Positions 20,374 through 29,222 of a stretch of 64,000 nt of DNA are shown one piece after another. Source of the DNA: Solibacillus silvestris. GTDB lineage: Bacteria > Bacillota > Bacilli > Bacillales_A > Planococcaceae. The notes under the pieces were generated by a model that saw only the letters and a list, made by a program, of their open reading frames with translations, was not told the DNA's origin and ran no database searches. The translations under genes and the position numbers were made by a program. Every line of letters starts with the position of its first letter. Position 1 is the stretch's first letter. Location: contig CP014609.1 of NCBI GenBank assembly GCA_001586195.1, positions 594,001 through 658,000 of the forward strand, read 5' to 3'.

Positions 20374-21786
20374 ATGGTAGTAGGAGATTTTCCAATCGAA
20401 CTAGATACTCTTGTAGTAGGTTCTGGCCCTGGTGGCTATGTAGCAGCAATTCGTGCAGCACAAACAGGTCAAAAAGTAACAATCGTTGAACGTGGAGCAT
20501 TAGGTGGGGTATGTTTAAATGTAGGTTGTATCCCTTCAAAAGCTTTAATTTCTGTAGGTCACCGCTTTGAAAATGCCCAACATTCAGATGATATGGGTAT
20601 TACTGCATCTGAAGTGAAATTAGACTGGTCTAAAGCACAAGCATTTAAAGACGGCGTTGTTAAAAAATTAGTTGGCGGCGTTGAAGGCTTATTAAAAGGA
20701 AACAAAGTAGATATCGTAAAAGGTGAAGCATACTTCGTGGATGCAAACACTGTACGTGTTATCGACGGCGATAATGCTCAAACTTATACATTCAAAAATG
20801 CTATTTTAGCAACAGGATCTCGTCCAATCGAAATCCCAACATTTAAATTTACTAAGCGTGTAGTAAGCTCAACTGGTGCGTTATCTTTCCCTGAAGTACC
20901 AGGTAAATTAGTAGTTATCGGTGGCGGTTACATCGGTACTGAGCTTGGTTCTGCTTATGCTAACTTAGGTTCTCAAGTAACAATTATCGAAGGCGGTAAA
21001 GATATTTTAGCTGGCTTCGAAAAACAAATGACGCAAATCGTTAAAAAAGGTCTTAAGAAAAAGGGCGTTGAAGTTGTAGTAAACGCATCTGCTAAAGGCG
21101 TAGAAGAAAACGAAAACGGCGTTATCGTTACTTATGAAGCAGGTGGCGAAGAAAAAACTGTTGAAGCAGATTACGTATTAGTAACTGTAGGTCGTCGTCC
21201 GAATACGGATGAAATGGGCTTAGAAGAAGTAGGTATTAAATTCGCAGAACGCGGATTATTGGAAGTAGACAAACAAGGTCGTACTTCAGTATCGAACATT
21301 TATGCAATCGGTGATATCGTTGCAGGTCCACAACTTGCTCATAAAGCTTCTTATGAAGGTAAAGTTGCTGCAGAAGCAATCGCTGGTGAACCATCAGTAG
21401 TTGACTACTTAGCAATTCCAGCAGTATGCTTCACTGATCCAGAAATGGCAACTGTAGGCTACTCTGAAGAGCAAGCAAAAGCGGAAGGTTTAGAAGTGAA
21501 AGCTGCTAAATTCCCATTCGCTGCAAACGGTCGTGCATTAGCATTAAACGAAACAGAAGGCTTCGTGAAACTAGTAGCACGTAAAGAAGACGGCTTATTA
21601 GTCGGTGCTCAAATCGTTGGTGTTGGCGCTTCTGATATGATCGCTGAAATGGCAACTGCTATTGAAGGCGGCATGACTGCAGAAGATATCGCATTAACTA
21701 TCCATGCTCACCCAACTTTAGGTGAAATTACAATGGAAGCTGCTGAAGTTTTACTAGGCAACCCAATCCATATTGTAACTAAATAA
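20374..21786 (+). CDS. pdhD: Dihydrolipoamide dehydrogenase E3
   Basis: A 470-aa FAD flavoprotein disulfide reductase. The FAD-binding [12 protein letters not shown] is at residues 14-25, the redox disulfide is [14 protein letters not shown] (about 46-59), the NAD-binding motif is [15 protein letters not shown], and the C-terminal catalytic base is in HAHPTLGE. It reoxidises the lipoyl group of PdhC and makes NADH. ATG 20374 follows the pdhC stop by four bases with GGAGGCG as Shine-Dalgarno. It may also serve 2-oxoglutarate and branched-chain complexes. Confidence 0.96.
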   Translation: MVVGDFPIELDTLVVGSGPGGYVAAIRAAQTGQKVTIVERGALGGVCLNVGCIPSKALISVGHRFENAQHSDDMGITASEVKLDWSKAQAFKDGVVKKLVGGVEGLLKGNKVDIVKGEAYFVDANTVRVIDGDNAQTYTFKNAILATGSRPIEIPTFKFTKRVVSSTGALSFPEVPGKLVVIGGGYIGTELGSAYANLGSQVTIIEGGKDILAGFEKQMTQIVKKGLKKKGVEVVVNASAKGVEENENGVIVTYEAGGEEKTVEADYVLVTVGRRPNTDEMGLEEVGIKFAERGLLEVDKQGRTSVSNIYAIGDIVAGPQLAHKASYEGKVAAEAIAGEPSVVDYLAIPAVCFTDPEMATVGYSEEQAKAEGLEVKAAKFPFAANGRALALNETEGFVKLVARKEDGLLVGAQIVGVGASDMIAEMATAIEGGMTAEDIALTIHAHPTLGEITMEAAEVLLGNPIHIVTK

Positions 21787-21800
21787 TTTTATAAAATATG

Positions 21801-21832
21801 CACTGCCCATTATCAAATGGGCAGTGTTTTTT
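21801..21832 (+). terminator. Terminator of the pdh operon
   Basis: CACTGCCCAT (21801-21810) pairs perfectly with ATGGGCAGTG (21817-21826), followed by six T. Confidence 0.9.
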
Positions 21833-21977
21833 GATGGTATGAATAATGTGAGGTTCTCACAAGGAAAAAAGCTTTATAGAGGCTAGAAAATAATTTCCCT
21901 GCGTTTATTACTCAAGGTTTTTATATTGTGAAAAATGGTTAAATATAACCGGAAGAACGTTTAAAAAGTTAAATTAA

Positions 21978-22205
21978 CAAAGTGAAAAAAAGAAACTGCA
22001 AAGTAAATGGGCATCCTCTACAGTTGTATTATTAAGCGATTCAAATGAAAAGAAACATGAGGGTAAAACAGATCGTTTTGCCATAATTGATTTAGATATA
22101 TTAATAAGGAAACTGCTGGAAGTGCAAAAAGAAAATTTTACAAAAGACTCTTATGAGTTGTTACAGCGCGTCATAAGCGATGCTAACAATATGAAGTCTA
22201 ATTAA
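21978..22205 (+). pseudogene. Open but startless coding-like fragment
   Basis: After an in-frame stop at 21975-21977 the frame stays open for 75 codons to TAA 22203-22205. It reads like real protein (for example KTDRFAIIDLDILIRKLLEV and SYELLQRVISDANNMK) but has no usable start codon or Shine-Dalgarno near its beginning. Directly downstream, a second frame is open from 22195 into the 94-codon ORF at 22270. The simplest reading is a decayed gene whose 5' part is gone. I do not recognise the family. Bases 21833-21977 show no gene. Confidence 0.35.
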
Positions 22206-22269
22206 TATAGGGCAAGCTTGTGACGACCTGATAATAGCCGCCAGGATACTTCAAACAAAGCCTTTAATA

Positions 22270-22554
22270 ATGGAATTGCTTCCTCCGTATGAATATGTTA
22301 ATCGAGAAAACCCGGTTCAAAATGCCGAATCCGTTTTACGTAATACATTGCAGGCAATTTTATTCAATGTAAATCAATTTCCGTACATTGAAATGACAGA
22401 TGGATCTGTCTCACAATTAAAACAGACAATCCAATTTGCAAAAGAAGCAATTGCTGAAAATACAACTATACATGAACTGATTTTTGGTTTAAGAAGCGTT
22501 TTAGGATCACAGATGGATGTACAGCTAATAAAAAAAGATGAATTGAGTAATTAA
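22270..22554 (+). CDS. Hypothetical protein, 94 aa
   Basis: A soluble, mostly helical product starting MELLPPYEYVNRENP; no membrane segment, Cys pair or known motif is visible. There is no clear Shine-Dalgarno before ATG 22270, and the frame is open back to 22195, so the true start is uncertain. It may be the 3' remnant of the same decayed gene as the fragment at 21978-22205 or a small independent gene. A terminator follows 60 bp downstream. It lies between pdhD and lrgA, where B. subtilis has no clear counterpart known to me. Confidence 0.45.
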   Translation: MELLPPYEYVNRENPVQNAESVLRNTLQAILFNVNQFPYIEMTDGSVSQLKQTIQFAKEAIAENTTIHELIFGLRSVLGSQMDVQLIKKDELSN

Positions 22555-22615
22555 AGATATCGGAATTGGGAGCAGCGGGATATTGAAGGATATTTTAATT
22601 GAAAACTGCTGAACG

Positions 22616-22652
22616 AAGCTATCTTGTATAAATTTTAACAAGGTAGCTTTTA
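22616..22652 (+). terminator. Terminator upstream of lrgA
   Basis: GCTATCTTGT (22618-22627) and ACAAGGTAGC (22638-22647) pair with one wobble, followed by TTTTAA. It separates the hypothetical gene from lrgAB. Confidence 0.65.
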
Positions 22653-22754
22653 ACGTTTCTTTTAAAAGAAATAACCAAATTATAGTAGGAAAATAAAATA
22701 GACAGAAATTTCTAATGGACGTACAATTAATACTGTGTAAAGGGGGGTTAGCTG

Positions 22755-23168
22755 ATGGAGATTATCCGTACTATCGTTCAAATTGGTATTATCATTTTGT
22801 TTTATCTTGCTGGAGAATTTATTGTTTCGATTACTGGTATTATTATACCGGGAAGTATTATCGGGTTAGTGATATTATGGCTTGCTCTTTACTTTAAAAT
22901 TTTAAATGTGAAATACATACAAGATGGTGCCGGTTTTATGTTAGCGTTTTTAACATTGTTTTTTATCCCTTCAACAGTGGCAGTCATCAATTATCCTGAA
23001 CTGCTCACGGTTTCAGGAGGGCTATTTATTTTAGCTGTTATAATCAGTACAATTTTTACGCTCGTTATTACTGGAAAAATCAGCAAGTTAATAGAAAGAA
23101 AAGAGCGCAAAATGAAGGAGGAAGAGAATATTGCTGCATCTACTGTTAATTCTATTCATCATAAGTAG
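22755..23168 (+). CDS. lrgA: CidA/LrgA family holin-like protein
   Basis: A 137-aa membrane protein with four predicted helices and a charged C-terminal tail (KISKLIERKERKMKEEE). The helix 2 region IIIPGSIIGLVILWLAL is the family hallmark (PGxxxGxxxL). CidA/LrgA proteins are proposed holin-like factors that affect murein hydrolase release, and LrgAB/PftAB-type systems move pyruvate across the membrane in some Firmicutes. An AAAGGGGGG Shine-Dalgarno precedes ATG 22755. Its 3' end overlaps lrgB by 38 bases. Whether this pair is Cid-, Lrg- or PftAB-like cannot be told from sequence. Confidence 0.82.
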   Translation: MEIIRTIVQIGIIILFYLAGEFIVSITGIIIPGSIIGLVILWLALYFKILNVKYIQDGAGFMLAFLTLFFIPSTVAVINYPELLTVSGGLFILAVIISTIFTLVITGKISKLIERKERKMKEEENIAASTVNSIHHK

Positions 23169-23820
23169 CACCGTTCTTCTTTTTATATTACTGAATAGAC
23201 TGTACTTGAAAGTGGGTAACCCATTTTTATTGCCTATTTTAACGGCGACTATTATTACAGTCATTATTTTACTAGTATTTAATATTCCTTATGAGACATA
23301 CATGGAGGGGGGAGAGTGGATATCCAAAATGCTTGGTCCGGCTGTTGTAGCGCTCGCATTTCCTTTATACAATCAGCGGGAGCTTATATTTAAATACAAA
23401 TATTCTATTATTACAAGCATCATGGTCGCAATGCTTGCTGGTCTTATTAGCGTTATAGCTTTACTTTTACTATTTGGGGCAAGCAAAGACTTTATCCTCA
23501 CTTCTTTACCTAAATCATTAACAACACCCGTTGCGATGCAAGTAAGTGATATTGTTGGGGGGATACCGCCGCTCACTGCTGTAATGGTAATGGTAGCAGG
23601 GTTTACGGGTGCTATTTTAGGACCTGTACTATTTAAATTATTTAAAATTGATACGGCGATCAGTCGAGGGGTCGCTATGGGAAGTGCTTCACATGGTGTC
23701 GGATTGACAAAATTAAAGGAGTATAGTGAAGAAGATTTATCGATTGGCTCCCTGTCTATGGGGCTCAGTGCAGTTGTAGGGGCTTTCATTATTCCCCTTA
23801 TTTCGATTTATTTATTTTAA
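23131..23820 (+). CDS. lrgB: CidB/LrgB family membrane protein
   Basis: A 229-aa protein with seven or so hydrophobic segments and the typical LrgB signatures KSLTTPVAMQVSDIVGGIP, GFTGAILGPVL and GVAMGSASHGVGLTK. It works with LrgA. It starts at TTG 23131, eight bases after an AAGGAGGAAG site located inside lrgA, so it depends on lrgA translation. Its position right after the pdh operon is suggestive because LrgAB homologues have been tied to pyruvate transport, but no regulator of the LytTR or LysR type lies next to it. Confidence 0.85.
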   Translation: MLHLLLILFIISSTVLLFILLNRLYLKVGNPFLLPILTATIITVIILLVFNIPYETYMEGGEWISKMLGPAVVALAFPLYNQRELIFKYKYSIITSIMVAMLAGLISVIALLLLFGASKDFILTSLPKSLTTPVAMQVSDIVGGIPPLTAVMVMVAGFTGAILGPVLFKLFKIDTAISRGVAMGSASHGVGLTKLKEYSEEDLSIGSLSMGLSAVVGAFIIPLISIYLF

Positions 23821-23847
23821 AAAAGACAGACAGCATAGCTGTCTGTC
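23820..23847 (-). terminator. Terminator of speA
   Basis: GACAGACAG (23825-23833) and CTGTCTGTC (23839-23847) form a perfect 9-bp stem; the T-run is on the minus strand. It may also act on lrgB. Confidence 0.78.
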
Positions 23848-23854
23848 GGTAATA

Positions 23855-25324
23855 TTAATAAATCGCTTTACGCTCTTTAATAACACGAATATTTTGTAAT
23901 GTACTATCTTCAGGACCTTGAACAGGAAGACCTGCTTCAATATTCATCTTAATAAAATCTATGTTGCTTTGCGTAATTATTTCCCCGGGAATAAAAATTG
24001 GAATGCCCGGTGGATACACCATAATAAATTCTGCGCAAATATACCCTTCTGCCTGGGATAGGGGAATACTTTCTGTTTGTGCATAAAATGCATCGCGCGG
24101 TGTCATGGCAAGAGCAGGAATTTCAGGTATTTGAACATTTGTTTCAATAACCGATGCTTCCGATTCGAAATTTTTCGACATACGTGTCAAAGCATTTATA
24201 AGTAAATTAATTTCTTTTTTCGAATCTCCGATTGTTACTAAGCATAAAATATTGTATAGATCGGACAACTCTACTTCTAAGTTGGCGTTTTGACGTAACC
24301 ATTCTTCTGCAACATGTCCGGTAATACCTAAATCTTTAACGCTAATTAATAGCTTTAACGGATCCATATCGAATGTAGCAGAAGTTCCGAGTCTTTCGCG
24401 TCCTACACAATGTAGATGCGGAATTGCGTTAATTCGTTTACGGGCATCCTTTGCCAAGCGGATTGCTTCATCCAATAAATCATATCCGTGGACAGCAAGC
24501 TGGCGGCGTGCCGTATCTAAAGACGCCAGTAATGGATAGGAAGTCGATGTTGTTGTAAGCATTGAGAATACAGCCTGTACGCGTTTGGCTGTTACAAGGC
24601 CTTCTCTAACGTTTAATACAGAACTGCCTGTCATCGAGCCTCCAAGCTTATGTGTGCTCGTAGCGGCCATGTCTGCACCGGCTTGCATTGCGGATAGCGG
24701 CAATTCATCATGAAATTTAATATGAACGCCATGCGCTTCATCCACGATTACTGGAATATTACGTGCATGTACAATTTCGACAATGCGTTTTAAATCTGCA
24801 ACAAAACCAAAATATGTCGGGTTGATGACAAGTACGGCTTTTGCATCTGGATATGTCGTCAAAGCGCGCTCAACCGACTCAGGTGAAATACCGTGAGAAA
24901 TGCCGAGCTCACTGTCAACTTCCGGATGAATAAAAATAGGAATAGCACCTGCAAAAACAATTGCTGACATAATTGACTTATGTACATTCCGCGGTACTAT
25001 AATTTTATCGCCTGGGCCAACGACAGTCATAATCATCGTCATAATGGCGCCACTAGTACCTTGCACGGAAAAAAATGTATGGTCAGCACCAAAGGCTTCA
25101 GCAGCAAGGTTTTGTGCTTGCATAATCACACCTTTAGGAGCGTGTAAATCATCTAGTGGAGCAATATTAATTAAATCAATTGATAAAACGTTGTCGCCTA
25201 CAAATTCTCTGTAAGCTGGATCCATACCTTGCCCTTTTTTATGGCCTGGGATATGGAACTGGATAGGGTGTCTGTTGCGATGCTTAAGTAATGCATCAAA
25301 CAAAGGAGTCTCTAACTGTGACAA
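23855..25324 (-). CDS. speA: Arginine decarboxylase SpeA
   Basis: A 489-aa PLP-dependent decarboxylase of the Orn/Lys/Arg fold III-independent (alanine racemase-unrelated) type. The PLP lysine is in TSTHKLGGSMTGS, and HIPGHKKGQGMDP near the N-terminus and DEAHGVHIKFH are typical. It matches B. subtilis SpeA closely, including the start MSQ-ETPL. It makes agmatine, the first step toward putrescine and spermidine. I start at TTG 25324 behind GAGGTGG, rather than GTG 25336. The Pot transporter at 6.8-10.6 kb gives the cell a polyamine import route as well. Confidence 0.92.
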   Translation of the reverse strand: MSQLETPLFDALLKHRNRHPIQFHIPGHKKGQGMDPAYREFVGDNVLSIDLINIAPLDDLHAPKGVIMQAQNLAAEAFGADHTFFSVQGTSGAIMTMIMTVVGPGDKIIVPRNVHKSIMSAIVFAGAIPIFIHPEVDSELGISHGISPESVERALTTYPDAKAVLVINPTYFGFVADLKRIVEIVHARNIPVIVDEAHGVHIKFHDELPLSAMQAGADMAATSTHKLGGSMTGSSVLNVREGLVTAKRVQAVFSMLTTTSTSYPLLASLDTARRQLAVHGYDLLDEAIRLAKDARKRINAIPHLHCVGRERLGTSATFDMDPLKLLISVKDLGITGHVAEEWLRQNANLEVELSDLYNILCLVTIGDSKKEINLLINALTRMSKNFESEASVIETNVQIPEIPALAMTPRDAFYAQTESIPLSQAEGYICAEFIMVYPPGIPIFIPGEIITQSNIDFIKMNIEAGLPVQGPEDSTLQNIRVIKERKAIY

Positions 25325-25450
25325 CGCAGGTACCACCTCACTATATAGTATTTTTTAAAAACAAATGAATTATAGCACCTATTAAAGTTGCTGACTATAT
25401 AAATATTTTAATCAACTGAATTGACAGTTATTATTTTAGGAGGAATAACA

Positions 25451-26410
25451 ATGAAATGGCAAACAAAAGTAACTGAATTACTGCAAATTAATTATCCGAT
25501 TATTCAGGGCGGATTGGCATACCTGGCTTATTCTGAGCTTGCTGCAGCGGTTTCAAATGCAGGAGCCTTAGGGCAGATTACAGCGATGAGCCTATCGTCA
25601 CCGGATGCGCTAAAGGAAGAAATAAAAAAAGTAAGAGAAATGACAGATCGACCATTTGGAGTAAACTTTGCGATTGGGATGCATGGAAAAGGTTACGAAA
25701 AAATGATCGAGGTGGCTGGTGAAATGGATGTGCCCGTAGTCACAATAACGGGAGGAAACCCTGCACCGATATTCGACATATTAAAAGACGCATCATGTAA
25801 AAAACTCGTACTTGTCGCTGCGAAACGGCAGGCCCAAAAAGCTGAACAACTGGGAGCGGATGCAGTAATGGTTGTTGGGCAAGAAGGAGGCGGTCATTTA
25901 GGAAGAGATGACGTCGGAACTATGGTGCTAGTACCACAAGTTGTCGATAGCGTATCGATTCCGGTTATCGCTTCAGGAGGAATTGGAGACGGTCGTGGGT
26001 GGATGGCTGCACATGCATTAGGGGCTGAAGGAATTGAAATGGGGACACGCTTTATTGCAACAAAAGAATGTGTACATGCTTCTCTAGCATATAAGCAGGC
26101 GTTGATTGAAAGCGAAGAAACAGATACAACAATTATTAAACGGTCGATTGGTGCACCTGCCCGAGTAATCCGCAATGCATTCACAAATGAAATTTTAGGA
26201 GTGGAACAAAAAACGCCTACTTATGAAGCATTGAAATCATATATTAGCGGTGAAGCAAACAAAAAATTCATTTACGATGGAGATGCAACTAAAGGTTTTG
26301 GATGGGCTGGCCAAGTAACGGGATTAATTCAAGATGTACCATCAGTGGAAGAATTAATTCAGCGTATGGTTGTACAAGCGGAAAAAATCCGTTTAAAATG
26401 GGGACAGTAA
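25451..26410 (+). CDS. FMN-dependent nitronate monooxygenase family protein
   Basis: A 319-aa TIM-barrel flavoprotein. Family motifs are YPIIQGGLAYLA at the start, VNFAIGM, AVMVVGQEGGGHLGR with the phosphate-binding glycines, and IASGGIGDGRGWMAAHALGA. The family covers nitronate monooxygenases and FabK-like enoyl reductases; the short loop and GHLGR pattern favour the former, but function is not proven. ATG 25451 has the near-perfect TTAGGAGGA site; an in-frame ATG at 25421 has none. It is divergent from speA. Confidence 0.82.
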   Translation: MKWQTKVTELLQINYPIIQGGLAYLAYSELAAAVSNAGALGQITAMSLSSPDALKEEIKKVREMTDRPFGVNFAIGMHGKGYEKMIEVAGEMDVPVVTITGGNPAPIFDILKDASCKKLVLVAAKRQAQKAEQLGADAVMVVGQEGGGHLGRDDVGTMVLVPQVVDSVSIPVIASGGIGDGRGWMAAHALGAEGIEMGTRFIATKECVHASLAYKQALIESEETDTTIIKRSIGAPARVIRNAFTNEILGVEQKTPTYEALKSYISGEANKKFIYDGDATKGFGWAGQVTGLIQDVPSVEELIQRMVVQAEKIRLKWGQ

Positions 26411-26433
26411 TGATTAAAGGCAGGTAATAACTT

Positions 26434-26706
26434 ATGGAATATTCATACCCATTATCGACGGACTGGTCAACAGATGAAATGGTTGATGTCGTACGCTTTT
26501 TTGAAGTGGTGGAAATGGCATACGAAAAAGGGGCAAAGCGTGAATTAGTCATGGCGCGCTACAAACGTTTTAAAGAGATTGTACCTTCCCAGGCGGAAGA
26601 AAAAACAATCTTCCGTGAATTCGAGCAGGCAAGCTCATATGTACCATACCGCGTCGTGAAGCTGGCAAAGGAATTATCGGACGGTCAAATTGTAAGAATG
26701 AAATAA
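26434..26706 (+). CDS. yktA: UPF0223 protein YktA
   Basis: A 90-aa soluble helical protein starting MEYSYPLSTDWSTDEM, which matches the UPF0223 family (YktA). Its function is unknown. It follows the nitronate monooxygenase gene by 23 bp, with AGGCAGG as a modest Shine-Dalgarno. Location after speA and before the convergent yktB is as in B. subtilis. Confidence 0.88.
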   Translation: MEYSYPLSTDWSTDEMVDVVRFFEVVEMAYEKGAKRELVMARYKRFKEIVPSQAEEKTIFREFEQASSYVPYRVVKLAKELSDGQIVRMK

Positions 26707-26780
26707 AAACGCTGTGACAGAAATAGAAATTTATTGGATAAGGTAACACACTTATAAAAGAAACGAATTTTCGGTACAGC

Positions 26781-26824
26781 AGAAAGCAGCATTTTCTCAC
26801 AGAGAAAATGCTGCTTTTCTTTTT
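26781..26824. terminator. Terminator between yktA and yktB
   Basis: AGAAAGCAGCATTTTCTC (26781-26798) pairs with GAGAAAATGCTGCTTTTCT (26802-26820) over about 17 bp, followed by T-runs on the + strand. Confidence 0.88.
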
Positions 26825-26907
26825 AAAGATGAAACTTTTATAAATTATTTTTAAATTGTTGGAATGTTTAGCAGTCTTTTGTACATATTAATAATAAATG
26901 GTTGCAA

Positions 26908-27531
26908 TTAACCTTTGATGATTTCATAAACAGGGAGAAGCTCATCAAATGTTTGTTCAGCCAACTGCAAAAATTGTTCTGCAGACATTTTAATTGCCTC
27001 ATCTGCAGGTATACGACGCCCAACAAGAAATTCTCCTTTTTTTACATCACGCAGGCGTATAAGGAGCTGTTCAAGCTTTTCGGTGCGCGCTTCTTTTAAA
27101 GGGATTGTATCTGGTTGCATATGATTGCCGGAAAGTACGTAATCATCGGATAAATCTTTAATCACTTGCATATTTTTCAGTAAGCGCTGTGCCATTTCCT
27201 GTTTTTGCGGCGCTTCATAAATCACTGCAACAACGATGAAAAGATGCGTACCCCATAATCCAATCTGGAAATGCGGCAAAGCTTTATAACCACGCTTATA
27301 AGGAGCGAACGCAACCCAGGAGTCTTTTGGAGGGTTTACAGTACGGCGGGCATGTTTAGCTACATGACCGAAAAATTCTTCTCCTGTTTGTGCACTGAAA
27401 TACCCTGTAAACGTTTCTGAAAGCTCATTAAACTTTGGGCGAATAATAGTTGTTAAAGCTTCCATACGTTCATCTAGGCCGTCAATATCAAATACTTGAA
27501 AATCTTCTTTAGTCCATTTGACAATACTCAT
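26908..27531 (-). CDS. yktB: UPF0637 protein YktB
   Basis: A 207-aa soluble protein of the DUF1054/UPF0637 family, recognised by MSIVKWTKEDFQVFDIDGL, the HAKHARRTVNPPKDSW-type basic segment and GYKALPHFQIGLWGTHLF. The role is unknown; no catalytic motif is evident. ATG 27531 is preceded by AAAGGAATT. It is convergent with yktA, as in B. subtilis. Confidence 0.87.
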   Translation of the reverse strand: MSIVKWTKEDFQVFDIDGLDERMEALTTIIRPKFNELSETFTGYFSAQTGEEFFGHVAKHARRTVNPPKDSWVAFAPYKRGYKALPHFQIGLWGTHLFIVVAVIYEAPQKQEMAQRLLKNMQVIKDLSDDYVLSGNHMQPDTIPLKEARTEKLEQLLIRLRDVKKGEFLVGRRIPADEAIKMSAEQFLQLAEQTFDELLPVYEIIKG

Positions 27532-27707
27532 TTTTATAATTCCTTTCGATTTAATGTTTATTTTATTAATTTTTTGGGAAAAAATCTTGTAATAGAAACT
27601 TTATACCAATGGAAAATATCAAGGACGAGGCTATAAGTCTTAAGGAATTGCTCATATTATCCAGGTTGGTTAAAGTCTGAAAAATTATGATAAGGAAGTG
27701 ATTTATT

Positions 27708-27905
27708 ATGAAACAGATGATTAAGATTATACGCAAAGTTGATATTGAAAAGCAATACGAAGAGATTTTAATGTTGGAAATGGATTACGAACTAGCAACA
27801 CTCTACGCTGCGATGAATGACAAAAATCAATCTGAAATTGATAAATCTAAAAAACGCTTAACAGAAATTCAAGAGGAATTAAAAGGTCTACATGCATATG
27901 CGTAA
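27708..27905 (+). CDS. Small conserved hypothetical, YkzI-like by position
   Basis: A 65-aa helical, highly charged protein (KQYEEILMLEMDYELATLYAA) likely to form a coiled coil. ATG 27708 is preceded by AAGGAAGTG, and a strong terminator follows the stop, so it is a complete single-gene unit. It occupies the place of ykzI between yktB and suhB in B. subtilis; I name it only by position. Function unknown. Confidence 0.7.
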   Translation: MKQMIKIIRKVDIEKQYEEILMLEMDYELATLYAAMNDKNQSEIDKSKKRLTEIQEELKGLHAYA

Positions 27906-27925
27906 CAAAAAAATGTTTCCAAAAT

Positions 27926-27966
27926 AAAAAATCACTTGCCGACGTAAGAAAGCAAGTGATTTTTTG
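27926..27966 (+). terminator. Terminator after the YkzI-like gene
   Basis: AAAAAATCACTTGC and GCAAGTGATTTTTT pair perfectly around a 12-base loop, with a T-run on the + side. Confidence 0.88.
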
Positions 27967-28046
27967 TTATAATAAGGATACTTTAGAAAATGCTCAACAT
28001 ATTTACATAAATAAACTAGCGATTGTTGTCGGAAGGTGGATGAACG

Positions 28047-28841
28047 ATGGATATAAAACAACTGGATGAATTTGCAAAAGAAATTATTTTTGAAGCAGGG
28101 AAAAATATTCGAGCAGCATTTTCCTATAATATTGAAATCGAAACAAAGTCGAATCCCAATGATTTAGTAACGAATATAGATCGGGAGACAGAATTATTTT
28201 TCATTGAAAAAATAAAGGCATTTAATCCGGACCATCGTATTTTAGGTGAAGAAGGAATGGGCGAAACGGTTAACAATTTGAAAGGTGTTGTCTGGATTAT
28301 CGATCCGATTGACGGGACGATGAACTTTGTGAAGCAACATCGTCACTTTATGATTACGATTGGTGTTTATGTCGATGGTGTCGGAGTGTTAGGCTACATA
28401 TTTGATGTAATGCGAGAAGATTTATTTAATGCGATTGCCGGTGAAGGTGCATGGTATAATGATTCTCCATTGCGCAAATTGCAGCCGGTGAAAATCGAAG
28501 AGGCGGTAATCGGCATTAATGCAAACTGGGTTACACCGAATACTCGCATCAATCACGAAAAGATTATCGAACTTGTTCAAACGGTGCGCGGAACACGTTC
28601 TTACGGTTCGGCTGCGATGGAAATAGCTTTTGTTGTAAGCGGAAAGCTGGATGCCTATATGTCCATGCGTCTTGCACCTTGGGATATCGGCGGGGGAGTG
28701 ATCATTGCAAAAGAGGTTGGGGCGATTGCCACAAACTTGGACGGCAAAGATTTCGATTATTTATCGAAGGATACATTTCTAATTGCCAATCCTTCAATTC
28801 ATCAATTAATCCTGGATAAATATATTGAAGAAAAAAAATAA
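28047..28841 (+). CDS. suhB: Inositol monophosphatase family protein SuhB/YktC
   Basis: A 264-aa Mg2+-dependent phosphatase. The metal ligands lie in GEEGMGE (about residue 70), WIIDPIDGTMNFV (about 84-96) and APWDIGGGVIIA (about 212). B. subtilis YktC hydrolyses inositol 1-phosphate and related sugar phosphates. GGAAGGTGG precedes ATG 28047. It is a single-gene unit ending at a bidirectional terminator shared with ylaF. Confidence 0.9.
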   Translation: MDIKQLDEFAKEIIFEAGKNIRAAFSYNIEIETKSNPNDLVTNIDRETELFFIEKIKAFNPDHRILGEEGMGETVNNLKGVVWIIDPIDGTMNFVKQHRHFMITIGVYVDGVGVLGYIFDVMREDLFNAIAGEGAWYNDSPLRKLQPVKIEEAVIGINANWVTPNTRINHEKIIELVQTVRGTRSYGSAAMEIAFVVSGKLDAYMSMRLAPWDIGGGVIIAKEVGAIATNLDGKDFDYLSKDTFLIANPSIHQLILDKYIEEKK

Positions 28842-28875
28842 AAACTTCGGTGCATTATTGCACCGAAGTTTTTAT
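28841..28875. terminator. Bidirectional terminator between suhB and ylaF
   Basis: AAAAACTTCGGTGCA and TGCACCGAAGTTTTT form a perfect stem of 15 bp with a four-base loop, flanked by A and T runs. Confidence 0.9.
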
Positions 28876-28878
28876 TTT

Positions 28879-29094
28879 CTATAATAAACCTTGATCTCTG
28901 AATTTACGTTTTGTCTTAAATGCCATCCCGAAAATTCCACACATTACGATAACACCTAAAATAACACCGATCCAGCCGGTTGTTTCATACTTTGGCCCTG
29001 TCATAAAAACAAGTGAAAAGGCAAATCCAATGCTAATCATTGAAAGAATTGCCGCTAATGCGTAAATAAACATCACAAATTTTGCTTTATTCAT
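28879..29094 (-). CDS. ylaF: DUF5325 family membrane protein YlaF
   Basis: A 71-aa protein with two membrane helices (residues about 5-27 and 37-57) and a basic C-terminus (KTKRKFRDQ). It matches the YlaF/DUF5325 family by length, pattern and position next to typA. Start is ATG 29094 with TATGGAGGT; the upstream in-frame ATG at 29109 lies before that site. Function unknown. Confidence 0.78.
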   Translation of the reverse strand: MNKAKFVMFIYALAAILSMISIGFAFSLVFMTGPKYETTGWIGVILGVIVMCGIFGMAFKTKRKFRDQGLL

Positions 29095-29222
29095 CGTTCG
29101 TACCTCCATATACTTTTTATATGTGACAATAAATGTAATTAATTATTGTGAAAAGACATTTAATCTTTCATGTGCTATAATATCACAGTTAAACAATTGA
29201 AAAAAGAATATGGAGTGGAATA

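Noticed and set aside
23373-23789. 138-codon minus-strand ORF inside lrgB
   Set aside because: It is the complement of a conserved membrane gene, with low-complexity Ser/Thr/Ile content and no ribosome-binding site.
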